Assembly: GCA_036500765.1 (NCBI GenBank)
Contig: DASYBM010000017.1
Location: forward strand, 230,180 to 294,179
DNA from: Candidatus Sulfotelmatobacter sp.
Lineage (GTDB): Bacteria; Acidobacteriota; Terriglobia; Terriglobales; Acidobacteriaceae
Reading direction: 5' to 3'
Length of the DNA stretch: 64,000 nt
Shown here: positions 26,255 to 35,141 of the stretch, one piece after another
How the letters are laid out: each line of letters opens with the position of its first letter
Position numbering within the stretch: position 1 is the first letter of the stretch
Position numbers and translations under genes: made by a program
The notes under the pieces: model-generated
What the model saw: the letters and a program-made list of their open reading frames with translations, nothing else
Told to the model about the DNA's origin: nothing
The model's database searches: none

Positions 26255-27208
26255 ATGATGGAGCTTCTCAAAATCCTTGCCTCCCTGCTCGGCGGCGGCC
26301 TGGCAGGTGCGTTCTTTAACGAGTGGCTTCGCCGACGAAGCAGCAGGCTGCAATCGATTCCACTGATCGAGCGCGTGAACCGACGTGTTGATCCCAAGCT
26401 AGAAGGTTTTACTCTTGCAAGAGTGGGCGGCAGCGATGGGAGGGACTTGGAGGAGGTCAAAAACGTCCGCGAGTACCAGTTCACTCTCCGCAACTCGTCG
26501 ACGATCCATCTTCAGGACGTAGAAATTCAGTTCGAGTTTCCGACCGAAGACATCGACGGCTGGGCGTCACGACCGGCATTAAGCAAAACGGCCCCGCTGC
26601 CAGTCGAATCTTCATTGGCGAGTCCCTGGAAAAAAGGTTTCCGATGGCGCATTCCTCACCTACCTTCCTCGGACTCGATTGAATTCAGCTTCAAAGCTGT
26701 TAATCCTCCAACTGCGAACTATGAGGTTGCGCTGTTCAACGCCGACCGCGTCGTAATCGAAAGGTCCGAGCGTGAGCCCACGGCGAGGCGATCTGAGCAC
26801 CTTATTCCGCTGACGCGCAGTCTGCTCCTCCTTCTCGCCATTATCGCATTCATGGTTCCGATTACCGATCTCCTCCTCCCCGGGCGCGCTAGCGAACTGA
26901 CACCAGTAGACGGGGCTGATTGCGCCTTGACTGTGGTATCGTCCTATGAAAAGTTCGTGCCGTCTTCGTGGCCATTTGGGGGTCCGTGGCGAATCACTGA
27001 CGAAGTTACGAACATCGGCGATCAGGTTTGCCCGATCCAGTCAGATCGGTTGGCGCAGACGGTAGTGTTGCTTGCCCCAAAGGCGGCCCAGAGGAAAACA
27101 ACGTATTCCACTTTCAGGCCTAAGTTGGTTGCCCATGCCTTCCGGTCCGGGACGGAGCAGGGAGGGGCCACGATTGCGGTGCGACTCTATGATCCCGTAG
27201 GAAAGTGA
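26255..27208 (+). CDS. Two-segment membrane protein of unknown function
   Basis: 317 residues. A first hydrophobic segment (LLKILASLLGGGLAGAFFNE) lies at the N-terminus and a second (LLLLLAIIAFMVPITDLLL) near residue 195. Between them is a beta-rich domain of about 150 residues (VREYQFTLRNSSTIHLQDVE). The C-terminal ~110 residues contain another beta-rich segment. The topology suggests an inner-membrane protein, but no motif or family was recognised. It is divergent from gyrA and has no close partner. Two ATG codons in tandem at 26255 and 26258 could both serve as start. Confidence 0.65.
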   Translation: MMELLKILASLLGGGLAGAFFNEWLRRRSSRLQSIPLIERVNRRVDPKLEGFTLARVGGSDGRDLEEVKNVREYQFTLRNSSTIHLQDVEIQFEFPTEDIDGWASRPALSKTAPLPVESSLASPWKKGFRWRIPHLPSSDSIEFSFKAVNPPTANYEVALFNADRVVIERSEREPTARRSEHLIPLTRSLLLLLAIIAFMVPITDLLLPGRASELTPVDGADCALTVVSSYEKFVPSSWPFGGPWRITDEVTNIGDQVCPIQSDRLAQTVVLLAPKAAQRKTTYSTFRPKLVAHAFRSGTEQGGATIAVRLYDPVGK

Positions 27209-27311
27209 TTCACGTAGGTTCCTCCTCGCCCGCGCCCCGCGCTCTAGATCCCCTTCTTGTCCAAGCTCGGGAAATCCGCAGGAAAATTTGCGAAGAGAGG
27301 GTGGCGCATGG

Positions 27312-28022
27312 TTAGTTGGCTTGCTGGGATGGGATTTGGAAGGTGAGGCCGCGGTCGTCGTTTTGCTGGCGGGTGGCTTCGAGATTGAGGTCGGTGAGGG
27401 CTACGCGGCGAGAGTGTCCGGGGGTCAGGTCAAAAAGAGTTGGGCCGACGATAGCATAATTGTCGATTTCGAGCTGGTGACCATCTTTGAAGACGAGAAC
27501 GGTGGGTTGCGCCGGCGTAAGGTCTTCCTGGTTGCCTGGATCGGTATTTTCAGCGGGGTGCGCCTTCGGAACATCTCTGACGGGCGGGATGTAGGAAGCG
27601 GCGCCGGAGCCGCGGCGGTCGAAGATGGTGGGGCCGCCCTGGTACTCGGGATCGTAGTCAGGATCATTCTCGGGACTATCGGCGCTGGTATCGTTGCCGT
27701 TGACTTGATCCCCAGCGCCGAGGTCGACGGCATAGGGGACGGGGTAGGCGTACACGCGGGGAGGCGCAGATTCCGAATCTGATTTGTGGCGGCGGTGAGA
27801 ATGACCGTCGCCGGGGACAGTGGAATGCGGAGTGTTCGGGGAGTAGCCGCGGGGACCGAGCGAGGTAACGCTGGGCGGAGCGCCGTTGATGGGGCGTCCG
27901 CCGAATCCGGGAGAGGTCACGGAGGCGGGAGCGCCGTTGATTTGCGCGCGGACGGCAGGGGTAGGAATCAGCGACAGGCAAAGCAGGCTGAACGCGAACG
28001 TAAGCGGAATCGAATGCCGCAT
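27312..28022 (-). CDS. Secreted protein of unknown function, acidobacterial type
   Basis: 236 residues from ATG 28022, where a signal peptide begins (RHSIPLTFAFSLLCLSLIPT, ending near VRAQ). The middle is rich in Pro, Gly, Ser and acidic residues and looks disordered; two copies of INGAPPSVTS-like text show a small internal repeat. The C-terminal ~60 residues form a compact module (TVLVFKDGHQLEIDNYAIVG then ALTDLNLEATRQQNDDRG). That module is familiar from many acidobacterial secreted proteins. It has no assigned function here. Confidence 0.7.
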   Translation of the reverse strand: MRHSIPLTFAFSLLCLSLIPTPAVRAQINGAPASVTSPGFGGRPINGAPPSVTSLGPRGYSPNTPHSTVPGDGHSHRRHKSDSESAPPRVYAYPVPYAVDLGAGDQVNGNDTSADSPENDPDYDPEYQGGPTIFDRRGSGAASYIPPVRDVPKAHPAENTDPGNQEDLTPAQPTVLVFKDGHQLEIDNYAIVGPTLFDLTPGHSRRVALTDLNLEATRQQNDDRGLTFQIPSQQAN

Positions 28023-28115
28023 ACAAGTATGATACTCCGAAACGGCGATGACGTGGCGCACCTGGCGTGGCGCACCTCGCGTGGCGCATCTCGAAGATAG
28101 AACGGTTGACGCGGG

Positions 28116-28155
28116 TAGTCGTTAGTCGTTGGTCGTTGGTCGTTGGTCGTTGGCA
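28116..28155. repeat. GTCGTTG heptamer run
   Basis: AGTCGTTAGTCGTTGGTCGT then TGGTCGTTGGTCGTTGG: five to six units of a seven-base repeat. Confidence 0.8.
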
Positions 28156-28238
28156 AAACTGGTTTCTCCTCACGCGATACTGGGGGCCAGGGAGGTGGAA
28201 TTAGTGGGCGCGGACAGGAGTGTCCAGCGGACATGCTC

Positions 28239-28652
28239 TTAGATCAGGCCGGCGCGGACGCGGCGCAGGAAGTCTTCGGCGTCGGCTTTGGCGAGAGCTA
28301 GGACTTTGGGCTGGTTGCGGTATTCGAGGGCGATATCCTGGAGGAAGAGTTCGACGGCATCTTTCGGCTTGAAGCCTTGCTTGACTAGTTTGCGGATGCG
28401 CGGCGTGAAGCTGTCGGCGTCGTCGGCAGAGCCGAGGCGGGCCATATGCTCGGGACATTTGTGGTCGCGAAATTTCGACGCCGCCAGGCGGTCGTAGGCG
28501 GTTTTGGCTTCGGCGTCGGTCAGTAGTGTGGGGAGCGGGTAATTCCATTCGCACTGGGAGCAGGTCCATCCATGGAAGCCATGGGTGGAGGTCCAGATGA
28601 GTTGTCTGGCGGTTTTCTGTTCTAAGAAGCTGCGATCGGTGGTACTGGCCAT
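28239..28652 (-). CDS. Small protein with CxxC and a distal cysteine, function unknown
   Basis: 137 residues from ATG 28652. The N-terminal part has WTCSQCEWNYPLP and later FRDHKCPEHMARL, suggesting a metal-binding knuckle (Cys-X2-Cys ... Cys-X2-His). The C-terminal part is helical (LVKQGFKPKDAVELFLQDIA). A zinc-ribbon-like cytoplasmic protein is likely. The longer upstream frame is not supported by a binding site. Short repeats of the GCGGGCAGGAGTGCCCGC type flank the gene. Confidence 0.6.
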   Translation of the reverse strand: MASTTDRSFLEQKTARQLIWTSTHGFHGWTCSQCEWNYPLPTLLTDAEAKTAYDRLAASKFRDHKCPEHMARLGSADDADSFTPRIRKLVKQGFKPKDAVELFLQDIALEYRNQPKVLALAKADAEDFLRRVRAGLI

Positions 28653-28779
28653 CAGTTGCGCTACTCCGCACGAGCAACTTGCGAGGCCCACAATTCTGTA
28701 CTCGATCGTACCGCGAAGTGGGGAGAGTCGTCAGGTATCGAGAGCGGTTCGGGGGATGGCGAGGGGCAAGAGCAACGTC

Positions 28780-28815
28780 AAAGGCAGCGGGCAGGAGTGC
28801 CCGCTCCACACAAGC
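28780..28815. repeat. Short GC-rich palindrome, family D
   Basis: GGCAGCGGGCAGGAGTGCCC then GCTCCACACAAGCC. Elements with GGGC...GCCC arms followed by a CCCCACAC-like tail also occur near 28205, 30095, 32000, 32905 and 58152. Confidence 0.55.
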
Positions 28816-28827
28816 CATTGCACAAGC

Positions 28828-28862
28828 GAAAGCAGGTTCCTCGCTTTGCTCGGAATGGCAAA
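28828..28862. repeat. Dispersed repeat, family C copy 2
   Basis: GAAAGCAGGTTCCTCGCTTT then GCTCGGAATGGCAAA; reverse orientation relative to the copy in parB. Confidence 0.65.
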
Positions 28863-28885
28863 CCTAATTTTTATTTTTGCAAACT

Positions 28886-28930
28886 TGATCTTTGATCTTT
28901 GGATCTTTGATCTTTGCAATCTTTGCAAAT
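28886..28930. repeat. GATCTTT heptamer run
   Basis: TTGATCTTTGATCTTTGGAT then CTTTGATCTTTGCAATCTTT: about five units downstream of the STAS gene. Confidence 0.75.
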
Positions 28931-28944
28931 CACTTCTGTGCGAA

Positions 28945-29304
28945 TTATTTTGCGAAGAAGTAGTCGAAGGATCTTACGGCGGTGAATTCGTCGTCTTTGA
29001 TGTCGAAGACGGTGTAGAGCTTGGTGACGTGGAGAACGTCCTGAACTTTTTGGGTGAGGTTGAGGAGTTTGAGTTCGCCGCCGGCGTTGCGGACGGTGGT
29101 GAAGCTGCCGACGAGTTCTCCGACGCCGGAGCTATCGATGTAGTCGACGCCGACGAGGTTGAGGATGATTTTCTTTTTGCCGGCGGCGACCAAGCCGCGG
29201 ACGGCGTCGCGGAGTTGGCCGATTTCGTCCCCGAGGACAATGCGGCCATGGATGTCGAGAATGGTGACGTGGGCGACTTCGCGAGTTTCGATCTTCAGGG
29301 ACAT
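28945..29304 (-). CDS. STAS-domain anti-sigma-factor antagonist (RsbV/SpoIIAA-like)
   Basis: 119 residues from ATG 29304; upstream frame parts are repeat sequence. The whole protein is one STAS domain: VTILDIHGRIVLGDEIGQLR, then KKKIILNLVGVDYIDSSGVG. The serine pair in DSSGVGEL is the usual phosphorylation site. Such proteins bind an anti-sigma kinase when unphosphorylated and so release the sigma factor. No kinase or sigma gene lies next to it, so the partner switch must be encoded elsewhere. It stands alone on the minus strand. Confidence 0.9.
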   Translation of the reverse strand: MSLKIETREVAHVTILDIHGRIVLGDEIGQLRDAVRGLVAAGKKKIILNLVGVDYIDSSGVGELVGSFTTVRNAGGELKLLNLTQKVQDVLHVTKLYTVFDIKDDEFTAVRSFDYFFAK

Positions 29305-29417
29305 GATTCGTGATCGAGCGTAAGGCTGATGGCGGGAATGGTAGTGGGTGCGGAGGGGAGTGTCAATGGGGCGTTGCGAGTAGCGCGTGCCGACCGGAGC
29401 GGTGCCGCTGTCGGCGA

Positions 29418-29450
29418 GAAGCAGGTTCCTCACTTCGTTCGGAACGACAA
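29418..29450. repeat. Dispersed repeat, family C copy 3
   Basis: GAAGCAGGTTCCTCACTTCG then TTCGGAACGACAA. Confidence 0.65.
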
Positions 29451-29490
29451 ACCTTGGGGGAATTCGGAATGACAAAACTTTCAGGACGGA

Positions 29491-29919
29491 TCAGGAGTGG
29501 GCGCCGTGGGAGCAGGCGTCGAGTTCGAGCGGGGGCAGGGGGACGCAGTCGCGGATTTCCTGGATGGGCGAGGTGATGATGGGGGTGGAGTATTCGGGGT
29601 GGCGGAATTCGAGGTGCATGCCGCGGCCGACGTATTGCAGCTTGAGCATGGAGCCTCCCCAGGTGGAACCGGCGATGGCGACCTGCACGGGCTTGGGGCA
29701 GAACTCGGGATGACCGGAGAGCAGGGCCTCGCTGCCGCCGAGCAGAACAGCGGTGTAGCAGTGGTGCATGGTCTGAATCTGAAGAACGGTGGAGGGGGGA
29801 AGATCTCCGAGGAAAACGCCACCCTCGATTTCCGACTGGATGATGCTGCGATTTACTTCGTCGGCCAGGTTGGGGTGAGGACTGAACATACTCGGGCGAT
29901 ATATACCGGGACTAGACAT
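29491..29919 (-). CDS. Small conserved-looking protein of unknown function
   Basis: 142 residues. The core reads SEIEGGVFLGDLPPSTVLQI, then HCYTAVLLGGSEALLSGHPE, then SMLKLQYVGRGMHLEFRHPE, an apparently beta-rich single domain ending LELDACSHGAHS. No signal peptide or membrane segment is seen, so it is probably cytoplasmic. I do not recognise a named family. The start is uncertain: ATG 29919 or the in-frame ATG ten codons later. It lies upstream of the STAS gene on the same strand. Confidence 0.6.
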   Translation of the reverse strand: MSSPGIYRPSMFSPHPNLADEVNRSIIQSEIEGGVFLGDLPPSTVLQIQTMHHCYTAVLLGGSEALLSGHPEFCPKPVQVAIAGSTWGGSMLKLQYVGRGMHLEFRHPEYSTPIITSPIQEIRDCVPLPPLELDACSHGAHS

Positions 29920-30233
29920 ATTGAGCCCATACGTACTGGAGACCGGGAATTAGAGTATCGGGTTTCCGGAGGATCGACAAGAGTCCTTTGGGGCCGAAAT
30001 GGGTCCGGGGGAGCATGACCCTTAGAGGATCGGGAGGGGGGCGGGGTTGCAGAGAATTGTTTTGGGGGCGGAGTTTGAGGAGGGGCTGCCGAGCTTTGTT
30101 CGGCCGGACAGCCGAGGGCGGCTGTCCCCACATAAGCCCTAGCATCAGAATCCAAAGCAGGGCTCAGACAATCCAACCCTTACACGCTTGCGATGCTGAT
30201 AAAATATAGAGACAAAGGGGTTTCTTAAATTTC
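29920..30233. other. Intergenic region upstream of hpnH
   Basis: 314 bases with a GC-rich palindrome (GGACAGCCGAGGGCGGCTGTCC, 30108-30129) of family D. No gene is supported. Confidence 0.5.
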
Positions 30234-31355
30234 ATGCCAGTTCCTGTGTCACAGATGTGGACGGTAGCGAGCTATGTGCTGGGGCAGAAGCTCGCGGGGC
30301 GGAAGCAGTATCCGCTGGTGCTGATGCTGGAGCCGCTGTTCCGGTGCAATTTGGCTTGCGCGGGGTGCGGAAAGATTCAGTATCCGGCGCATATTTTGAA
30401 GAAGGATCTGTCGCCGGAGGACTGTTTCCGGGCGGTCGAGGAGTGCGGGGCGCCGATGGTGTCGATTCCGGGCGGAGAGCCGCTGATGCATCCGCGGATT
30501 GGGGAGATCATCGAGGGGCTGGTGGCGCGGAAGAAATATATCTATCTGTGCACGAACGCGCTGCTGCTGAAGGAAAAGATTGATCTGTTCAAGCCGAGCA
30601 AGTATTTGACTTTTAGCGTGCATTTGGACGGGCAGCGGGAAGAGCATGATTTGGCGGTGTGCCGTGAGGGTGGATACGACATTGCAGTGGATGCGGTGAA
30701 AGAGGCACTGCGGCGCGGGTTTCGAGTGACGACGAATACGACGCTGTTCGATGGGGCGAATCCGAAGTCGGTGCGGGCGTTCTTTGACGAGATGATGGAG
30801 TTGGGCGTGGAGGGCATGATGCTCTCGCCTGGCTACTCGTATGACAAGGCTCCCGACCAGAAACATTTTCTGGGGCGGGCGAAGACGCGGCGGATGTTCC
30901 GGGCGATTCTGTCGAATCGGAAATCGAGCTGGCGGTTTAATTTGTCGCCGCTGTTTCTGGAATTCCTGATGGGGAAGAAGACTTATCCGTGCACGCCGTG
31001 GGGCATGCCGACTTATAACGTGTTTGGCTGGCAGAAGCCTTGTTATCTGTTGCAGGACGGGTATGCCGACACTTTTGCCGAGATGCTGGCGACCACCGAG
31101 TGGAGCAATTACGGGACGGAGTCGGGGAATCCGGCGTGCGCGAATTGCATGGTACATAGCGGGTATGAGGCTTCGGCGGTGAATGCTACGTTTTCTTCTC
31201 TAAGTGGATTCCTTGCTACGGTGAAGGGGACTTTGTTTTCGAGTTATCCCGATAAGGAAGCGCTGCGGTTGCTGGAGGAGCCGGTGGCGGCGGTACATCC
31301 GCTGGTGCAGATTGAGGGCGCGGAGAGTCGTTCGCTTCAGGAGACGGGCGCGTAG
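30234..31355 (+). CDS. hpnH: Adenosyl-hopene transferase HpnH (radical SAM)
   Basis: 373 residues. The radical-SAM cluster motif is Cys38-X3-Cys42-X2-Cys45 in [11 protein letters not shown], followed by [17 protein letters not shown]. The sequence pattern ([40 protein letters not shown]) matches HpnH, which joins a 5'-deoxyadenosyl group to diploptene, the first step toward bacteriohopanepolyols. The enzyme acts on membrane hopanoids from the cytoplasmic side. No other hop genes are in the window, but a small downstream gene may be co-transcribed. An AAGGGG stretch lies about 13 bases before the start. Confidence 0.93.
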   Translation: MPVPVSQMWTVASYVLGQKLAGRKQYPLVLMLEPLFRCNLACAGCGKIQYPAHILKKDLSPEDCFRAVEECGAPMVSIPGGEPLMHPRIGEIIEGLVARKKYIYLCTNALLLKEKIDLFKPSKYLTFSVHLDGQREEHDLAVCREGGYDIAVDAVKEALRRGFRVTTNTTLFDGANPKSVRAFFDEMMELGVEGMMLSPGYSYDKAPDQKHFLGRAKTRRMFRAILSNRKSSWRFNLSPLFLEFLMGKKTYPCTPWGMPTYNVFGWQKPCYLLQDGYADTFAEMLATTEWSNYGTESGNPACANCMVHSGYEASAVNATFSSLSGFLATVKGTLFSSYPDKEALRLLEEPVAAVHPLVQIEGAESRSLQETGA

Positions 31356-31410
31356 TCTGAGCGTGTTGGAAATTCCTTCATAGGCCGTGGGCTGCGCCGG
31401 CTGGCATGGG

Positions 31411-31467
31411 GTCCTTCGACTACGCGTGAGCGCCTTTCAGGCGATCACGCTTCGCTCAGGATGACAG
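31411..31467. repeat. Dispersed palindromic repeat, family B copy 4
   Basis: GTCCTTCGACTACGCGTGAG, loop, CGATCACGCTTCGCTCAGGA then TGACAG. It lies between hpnH and the next gene. Confidence 0.7.
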
Positions 31468-31508
31468 TTCTTTTTGATACCAACGGAACGACTTCAGAAA
31501 ACAAAATC

Positions 31509-31973
31509 ATGACAGGTAAAGAAGACGGGCATATCGATCACGCGTCTCCGCAGGCTACGCCGCCGCATGCGAATGTGAATCCCGATGCTTTGGAAATTGC
31601 GCCGGGGACGGCGCATGAGCGGCTGGAGGGATGGATTCCGGAGCTGGCCAGCGATGACGAGCTGCGGGGGGCGCTGGAGAAGGCGTTCGATTATCGCGGG
31701 GATGTGAGCATCACGCGCAAGGATGGGACGAAGGTTGAAGGTTATGTATTTGACCGGCGGGCCGCGGCTTCGTTGAAAGATTCTGTCGTGCGGCTCTATC
31801 CCAAGAATTCGAATGAGAAGGTTGCGGTGTCATATGCGGAGATTGCGGCGCTGGCGTTTTCCGGGCGCGATACCGCGGCGGGAAAAAGTTGGGAAGCCTG
31901 GATGAAGAAATATGCGGAGAAGAAGGCGGCGGGGGAGAAGGATTTGAGTTTGCATCCGGAGCCGCTGGAGTAA
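31509..31973 (+). CDS. Small protein downstream of hpnH, function unknown
   Basis: 154 residues from ATG 31509; a longer frame would begin inside the family B repeat. The body reads LASDDELRGALEKAFDYRGD, then VSITRKDGTKVEGYVFDRRA, then KVAVSYAEIAALAFSGRDTA, a soluble alpha/beta domain. A lysine- and glutamate-rich helix follows at the C-terminus. No family name can be given. It lies on the same strand as hpnH with about 150 bases between, so a hopanoid-linked role is possible but unproven. Confidence 0.65.
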   Translation: MTGKEDGHIDHASPQATPPHANVNPDALEIAPGTAHERLEGWIPELASDDELRGALEKAFDYRGDVSITRKDGTKVEGYVFDRRAAASLKDSVVRLYPKNSNEKVAVSYAEIAALAFSGRDTAAGKSWEAWMKKYAEKKAAGEKDLSLHPEPLE

Positions 31974-32098
31974 GTTGCGGTTGCGCCGGCCTTGCAGGGC
32001 AGCCGAGCCGCGCTCGGCCTGGACGGGCGAATGCGCCCGTCCCCACACGATCAAAACCGACTGCAAAACCAATAGCTCACCCGCGCCTCATTCGAAAT

Positions 32099-32785
32099 CT
32101 ATTTTGCGGGTGCGGTGAAGGTTAGTCCGTCGATCAGTTCTTCTACTTCATCTTCGGTACCGGCGATGAGAGTGATCGAGATGGCGTAACCATGGGAGAG
32201 CATGGCCAGCGTTGACTGGTGCATGACGCGGGAGCCGACGTCTTTGTGGAAGTCGACGCGGACCAGCGTTTTGGCGCCTAGGGCAATCTCGTAGGGGTCT
32301 TCATCTTGAGTGAAGCCCCGGGCTTGGGCGACTTCGGTGAGTGGGCCGAAGTATTGAGCGGCCTCTTTCAGGCCGGGATAGGCTGAAGCGTTTTCGGCGG
32401 CGATGAGGATAGAGGAGTTGATGTCTTCTCCCTTGGCGTCGGGAGGGCGCGAGAAGGCGGCCAGCAGAACTTTGGCGCCGGCGCTGGAGGCGGGCTGCTG
32501 AGCGTCTTCTGGATTCTTTTCTTTTTCTTTGCTTTCTTCTTCTCTTTCATCCTCGCGCGCGTTCATCTCGTCGGTGCGCAGGACCCAGGCTTCGGGAATC
32601 TTGCAGGTGAGGGCGAGGGATTTGTTGTGATAGACGCCGTTGATTACTGCGCCATCGTCGAGAATGGAGTCGGCGGTCTCCCGCTTGACTGGCTTTCCGG
32701 CTTTCGAGGACGATGACGGACTTTGCGCGGCGGCGATCGGCGCGAGCAATAGGGCCGCCGCTAGTATCAGCCCGCGATCAGACAT
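32099..32785 (-). CDS. Secreted protein of unknown function
   Basis: 228 residues from ATG 32785 with a signal peptide (SDRGLILAAALLLAPIAAAQ). A Ser-rich linker precedes SILDDGAVINGVYHNKSLAL. A strongly charged segment (MNAREDEREEESKEKEKNPE) interrupts a domain that resumes as KVLLAAFSRPPDAKGEDINS and ends with DEVEELIDGLTFTAPAK. The overall pattern resembles periplasmic proteins of the fold often seen in stress- or lipid-linked proteins, but no specific family is recognised. Confidence 0.65.
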   Translation of the reverse strand: MSDRGLILAAALLLAPIAAAQSPSSSSKAGKPVKRETADSILDDGAVINGVYHNKSLALTCKIPEAWVLRTDEMNAREDEREEESKEKEKNPEDAQQPASSAGAKVLLAAFSRPPDAKGEDINSSILIAAENASAYPGLKEAAQYFGPLTEVAQARGFTQDEDPYEIALGAKTLVRVDFHKDVGSRVMHQSTLAMLSHGYAISITLIAGTEDEVEELIDGLTFTAPAK

Positions 32786-32839
32786 TCTGCACGACAACAG
32801 CATACTGCAATCTTACCGGATCGAAAGCTGACAAAAAGC

Positions 32840-32877
32840 CGCACTTCTCGCAAAAGACGCGAGAAATGGGGCACCCT
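32840..32877. repeat. REP-like palindrome, family A copy 4
   Basis: CGCACTTCTCGCAAAAGACG then CGAGAAATGGGGCACCC; opposite orientation to copies 1-3. Confidence 0.8.
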
Positions 32878-32959
32878 GGTCCGGTCCGGTTCAGGAATAA
32901 GCAACACCAAAAGCGGCGGGCAAGAGCGCCCGCCCCACACGATCAATTCAAGTCGAGTG

Positions 32960-33379
32960 TCAGGCGGCTTTGCCCATGACTGGCTGAGTGCAGTGGGCGC
33001 AGCGGCGGGCTTCGATGGGGATTTCGCTGAGGCATTCGGGACATTTCTTGGTGGTGGGATCGGGTGGTTTTTCGCCGCGGTGCATGCGGGCGACCAGAGC
33101 ATTGATCGGCAGGACGACGAAAAAATAAACCGCCGCTGAGATCAGGATGAACGAGATGCAAGCATTGATGAAGTTATCCAGTGGAAACGCGACGCCGCGT
33201 ATTGTGAACTGCAGGGTCGAGAACTTTTCTCCGCCGCCGGTAGCCAGCTTGATCAGCGGATTCAGGAAAGCCGAGGTGAGGCCGCCAACCACGCCGGCAA
33301 AAGCGGCGCCGATGACGACGCCGACGGCCATGTCCACAACGTTGCCGCGCAGGATGAATTTCTTGAAGCCGTCTAACAT
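32960..33379 (-). CDS. mscL: Large-conductance mechanosensitive channel MscL with C-terminal zinc ribbon
   Basis: 139 residues; ATG 33379 has GGAGG six bases upstream. The N-terminal amphipathic helix and TM1 (FKKFILRGNVVDMAVGVVIG) and TM2 (NACISFILISAAVYFFVVLP) are typical. MscL opens on high membrane tension and releases solutes during osmotic downshock. After the second helix the protein carries a Cys-X2-Cys ... Cys-X2-Cys ribbon (KKCPECLSEIPIEARRCAHC) in place of the simple cytoplasmic helix bundle of E. coli MscL. It follows dnaN on the same strand. Confidence 0.95.
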   Translation of the reverse strand: MLDGFKKFILRGNVVDMAVGVVIGAAFAGVVGGLTSAFLNPLIKLATGGGEKFSTLQFTIRGVAFPLDNFINACISFILISAAVYFFVVLPINALVARMHRGEKPPDPTTKKCPECLSEIPIEARRCAHCTQPVMGKAA

Positions 33380-33478
33380 GTTCGTCCTCCCAAGTCTCGA
33401 TTCTGGCCAATGTATTTCACAGCGGGCAGATGGTCAAGGGCGAGCAGTTTGGCTCACGCGATGGGCCGGTTGAGGCTG

Positions 33479-33524
33479 AGATCCCTCTCTTCGCCTGAAA
33501 TGCGGCTCGGCTCGGGATGACAAC
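33479..33524. repeat. Dispersed palindromic repeat, family B copy 5
   Basis: GAGATCCCTCTCTTCGCCTG, loop, CGGCTCGGCTCGGGATGACA, between mscL and dnaN. Confidence 0.7.
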
Positions 33525-33551
33525 CGCTTTAGGTGCGGATACGCTAACGGT

Positions 33552-34667
33552 TCAGATTCTCATCGGCATGACGATGTAGCGGTATTTGTAGTCGTCGCCT
33601 TCGGCGGGGCGGAATTGGCCGGCGGACTGGGCATCTTTGAGTTCGAGGCGGACTTCGCTGGTGCCGGCGGCTTTCAGGAAATCGATTAGATATTGTGCAT
33701 TGAAGCCGATGGTAAGCGGGTCGCCGGTGTAGGGGGCTTCGATCGAGTCTTCGGACTCGCCGGTTTCGGTGGAGGAGGCGGAGAGCTTGAGTTCGCCTTT
33801 TTCCAGTTTTAGGCGGACGGCGCGCGAACGCTCGTCGGCGAACTGCGCCACGCGGAGGATCGCGGCGTTCAGTTCGTCGGAGTTCAGCGGGACGACTTTG
33901 CTGTTGTCTTTCGGCAGGACGGCTTCGAAGTTGGGGAACTGTCCCGTGAGTTGGCGCGAGGTGAGCAGGCGCGAACCGATGCGGAAGAAGAGCGTCGAGT
34001 CGTCTTTGGCGAACTCGATGGTCTCGGCGTCGGTGGAATCGAGCAGGGATTTCAGTTCGTCCATCGCTTTTTTCGGGACCAGAGTTTTCAGTTCGCCGGA
34101 GACGCCTTCGAATTTTTCACCGGGGCGTTCACAGTGGGCGAGGCGATGTCCATCGGTGGCGACCATGGTGATGGACTCAGGCTTGATCAGCATTAGTGCG
34201 CCGTTGAGGGTGTAGCGCGATTCTTCGTTGGAGATGGCGAAGCCGGTGCGGGCGATCAGGCCGCGCAGAACCTGGGCGGGAATCGTGATGACACCTGCGG
34301 TCGGAAATGCCGGAAGGCTGGGGAAGTTCGACTTCGCCATGCCGACCATCTTCGTGTTGGACCGGCCGCAGCGAATGCTGACCCAGTGATTGTCGAGCAA
34401 TTTAATGGTGATGTCGGCGTCGGGCAGGAGTTTCACGTAGTCGTGAAGTTTGCGGGCGGGGATGGTACAGGAGCCCTCTTTCTTGACTTTGGCGTTGCAT
34501 GAGGTACGCAGGCTGAGATCGAGGTCGGTAGCAGTGAGCGACAGGCGGTCACCCGCGGCCTCGAACAAATAATTCGACAGAATGGGAATCGTGGTCTTGC
34601 GCTCGACCACACCTTGGGTGGCGGTTAGTTCGTGCAACAGTTCGAACTTGCTGACCGTAATCTCCAT
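33552..34667 (-). CDS. dnaN: DNA polymerase III beta subunit (sliding clamp)
   Basis: 371 residues from ATG 34667, chosen for AGGA five bases upstream and because MEITVSKFELLHEL is the normal beginning. Three clamp domains follow: TKTTIPILSNYLFEA-like start, QVLRGLIARTGFAISNEESR in domain 2, and FNAQYLIDFLKAAGTSEVRL in domain 3, ending YIVMPMRI as in most clamps. The ring holds polymerase III on DNA. It follows dnaA on the same strand with a 474-base gap that contains no gene. Confidence 0.96.
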   Translation of the reverse strand: MEITVSKFELLHELTATQGVVERKTTIPILSNYLFEAAGDRLSLTATDLDLSLRTSCNAKVKKEGSCTIPARKLHDYVKLLPDADITIKLLDNHWVSIRCGRSNTKMVGMAKSNFPSLPAFPTAGVITIPAQVLRGLIARTGFAISNEESRYTLNGALMLIKPESITMVATDGHRLAHCERPGEKFEGVSGELKTLVPKKAMDELKSLLDSTDAETIEFAKDDSTLFFRIGSRLLTSRQLTGQFPNFEAVLPKDNSKVVPLNSDELNAAILRVAQFADERSRAVRLKLEKGELKLSASSTETGESEDSIEAPYTGDPLTIGFNAQYLIDFLKAAGTSEVRLELKDAQSAGQFRPAEGDDYKYRYIVMPMRI

Positions 34668-35141
34668 GGTTCCTGCGGCGGTTCCTGCGGCAACGGCGGC
34701 CTCGAGCGGCATAAATCCGTCTCCCCTTCAAAGGAAGCGAGCCTTGCGCGCGATTCTTGCGTCGCACAAAACACGACGCATTGCGCGGCTCACCCCAGAT
34801 CCCTCGTCAGGCAAAATGCGCCCTCCTTGGGATGACAAATTTTGTGCTACTTCTCGTGCTCTACTTCTTTTACTAAGCTTATATCAAATACAAAACCTAA
34901 TAAACCAGCAGTAGCAGTAGGGGCCTCGCAGAAGTGGAAAACCGGGGCAACTCGCCTGTTGTCACCGGGTTTGCGCCTAACCCTTGATGTTAGAAATCGG
35001 TCCCGAACTCTTCGGAGTTGCCAGCGTAACCTGGCCTGGGTTCCGATTTCCTGCCTGCCTTGCACAACTTCCACATCGCATTCACAGCCGCCGCGAAGGA
35101 AGACTGGATTGGTTCGTGGAAAACGTTGGCGAACCTGCGAA
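34668..35141. other. dnaA-dnaN spacer
   Basis: 474 bases. It includes a family B repeat at 34797-34838 and an AT-rich stretch near 34850-34915. No DnaA box (TTATCCACA or close) was found, so an origin here cannot be supported. Probably holds the dnaN promoter. Confidence 0.5.
34797..34838. repeat. Dispersed palindromic repeat, family B copy 6
   Basis: AGATCCCTCGTCAGGCAAAA then TGCGCCCTCCTTGGGATGAC. Confidence 0.65.
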
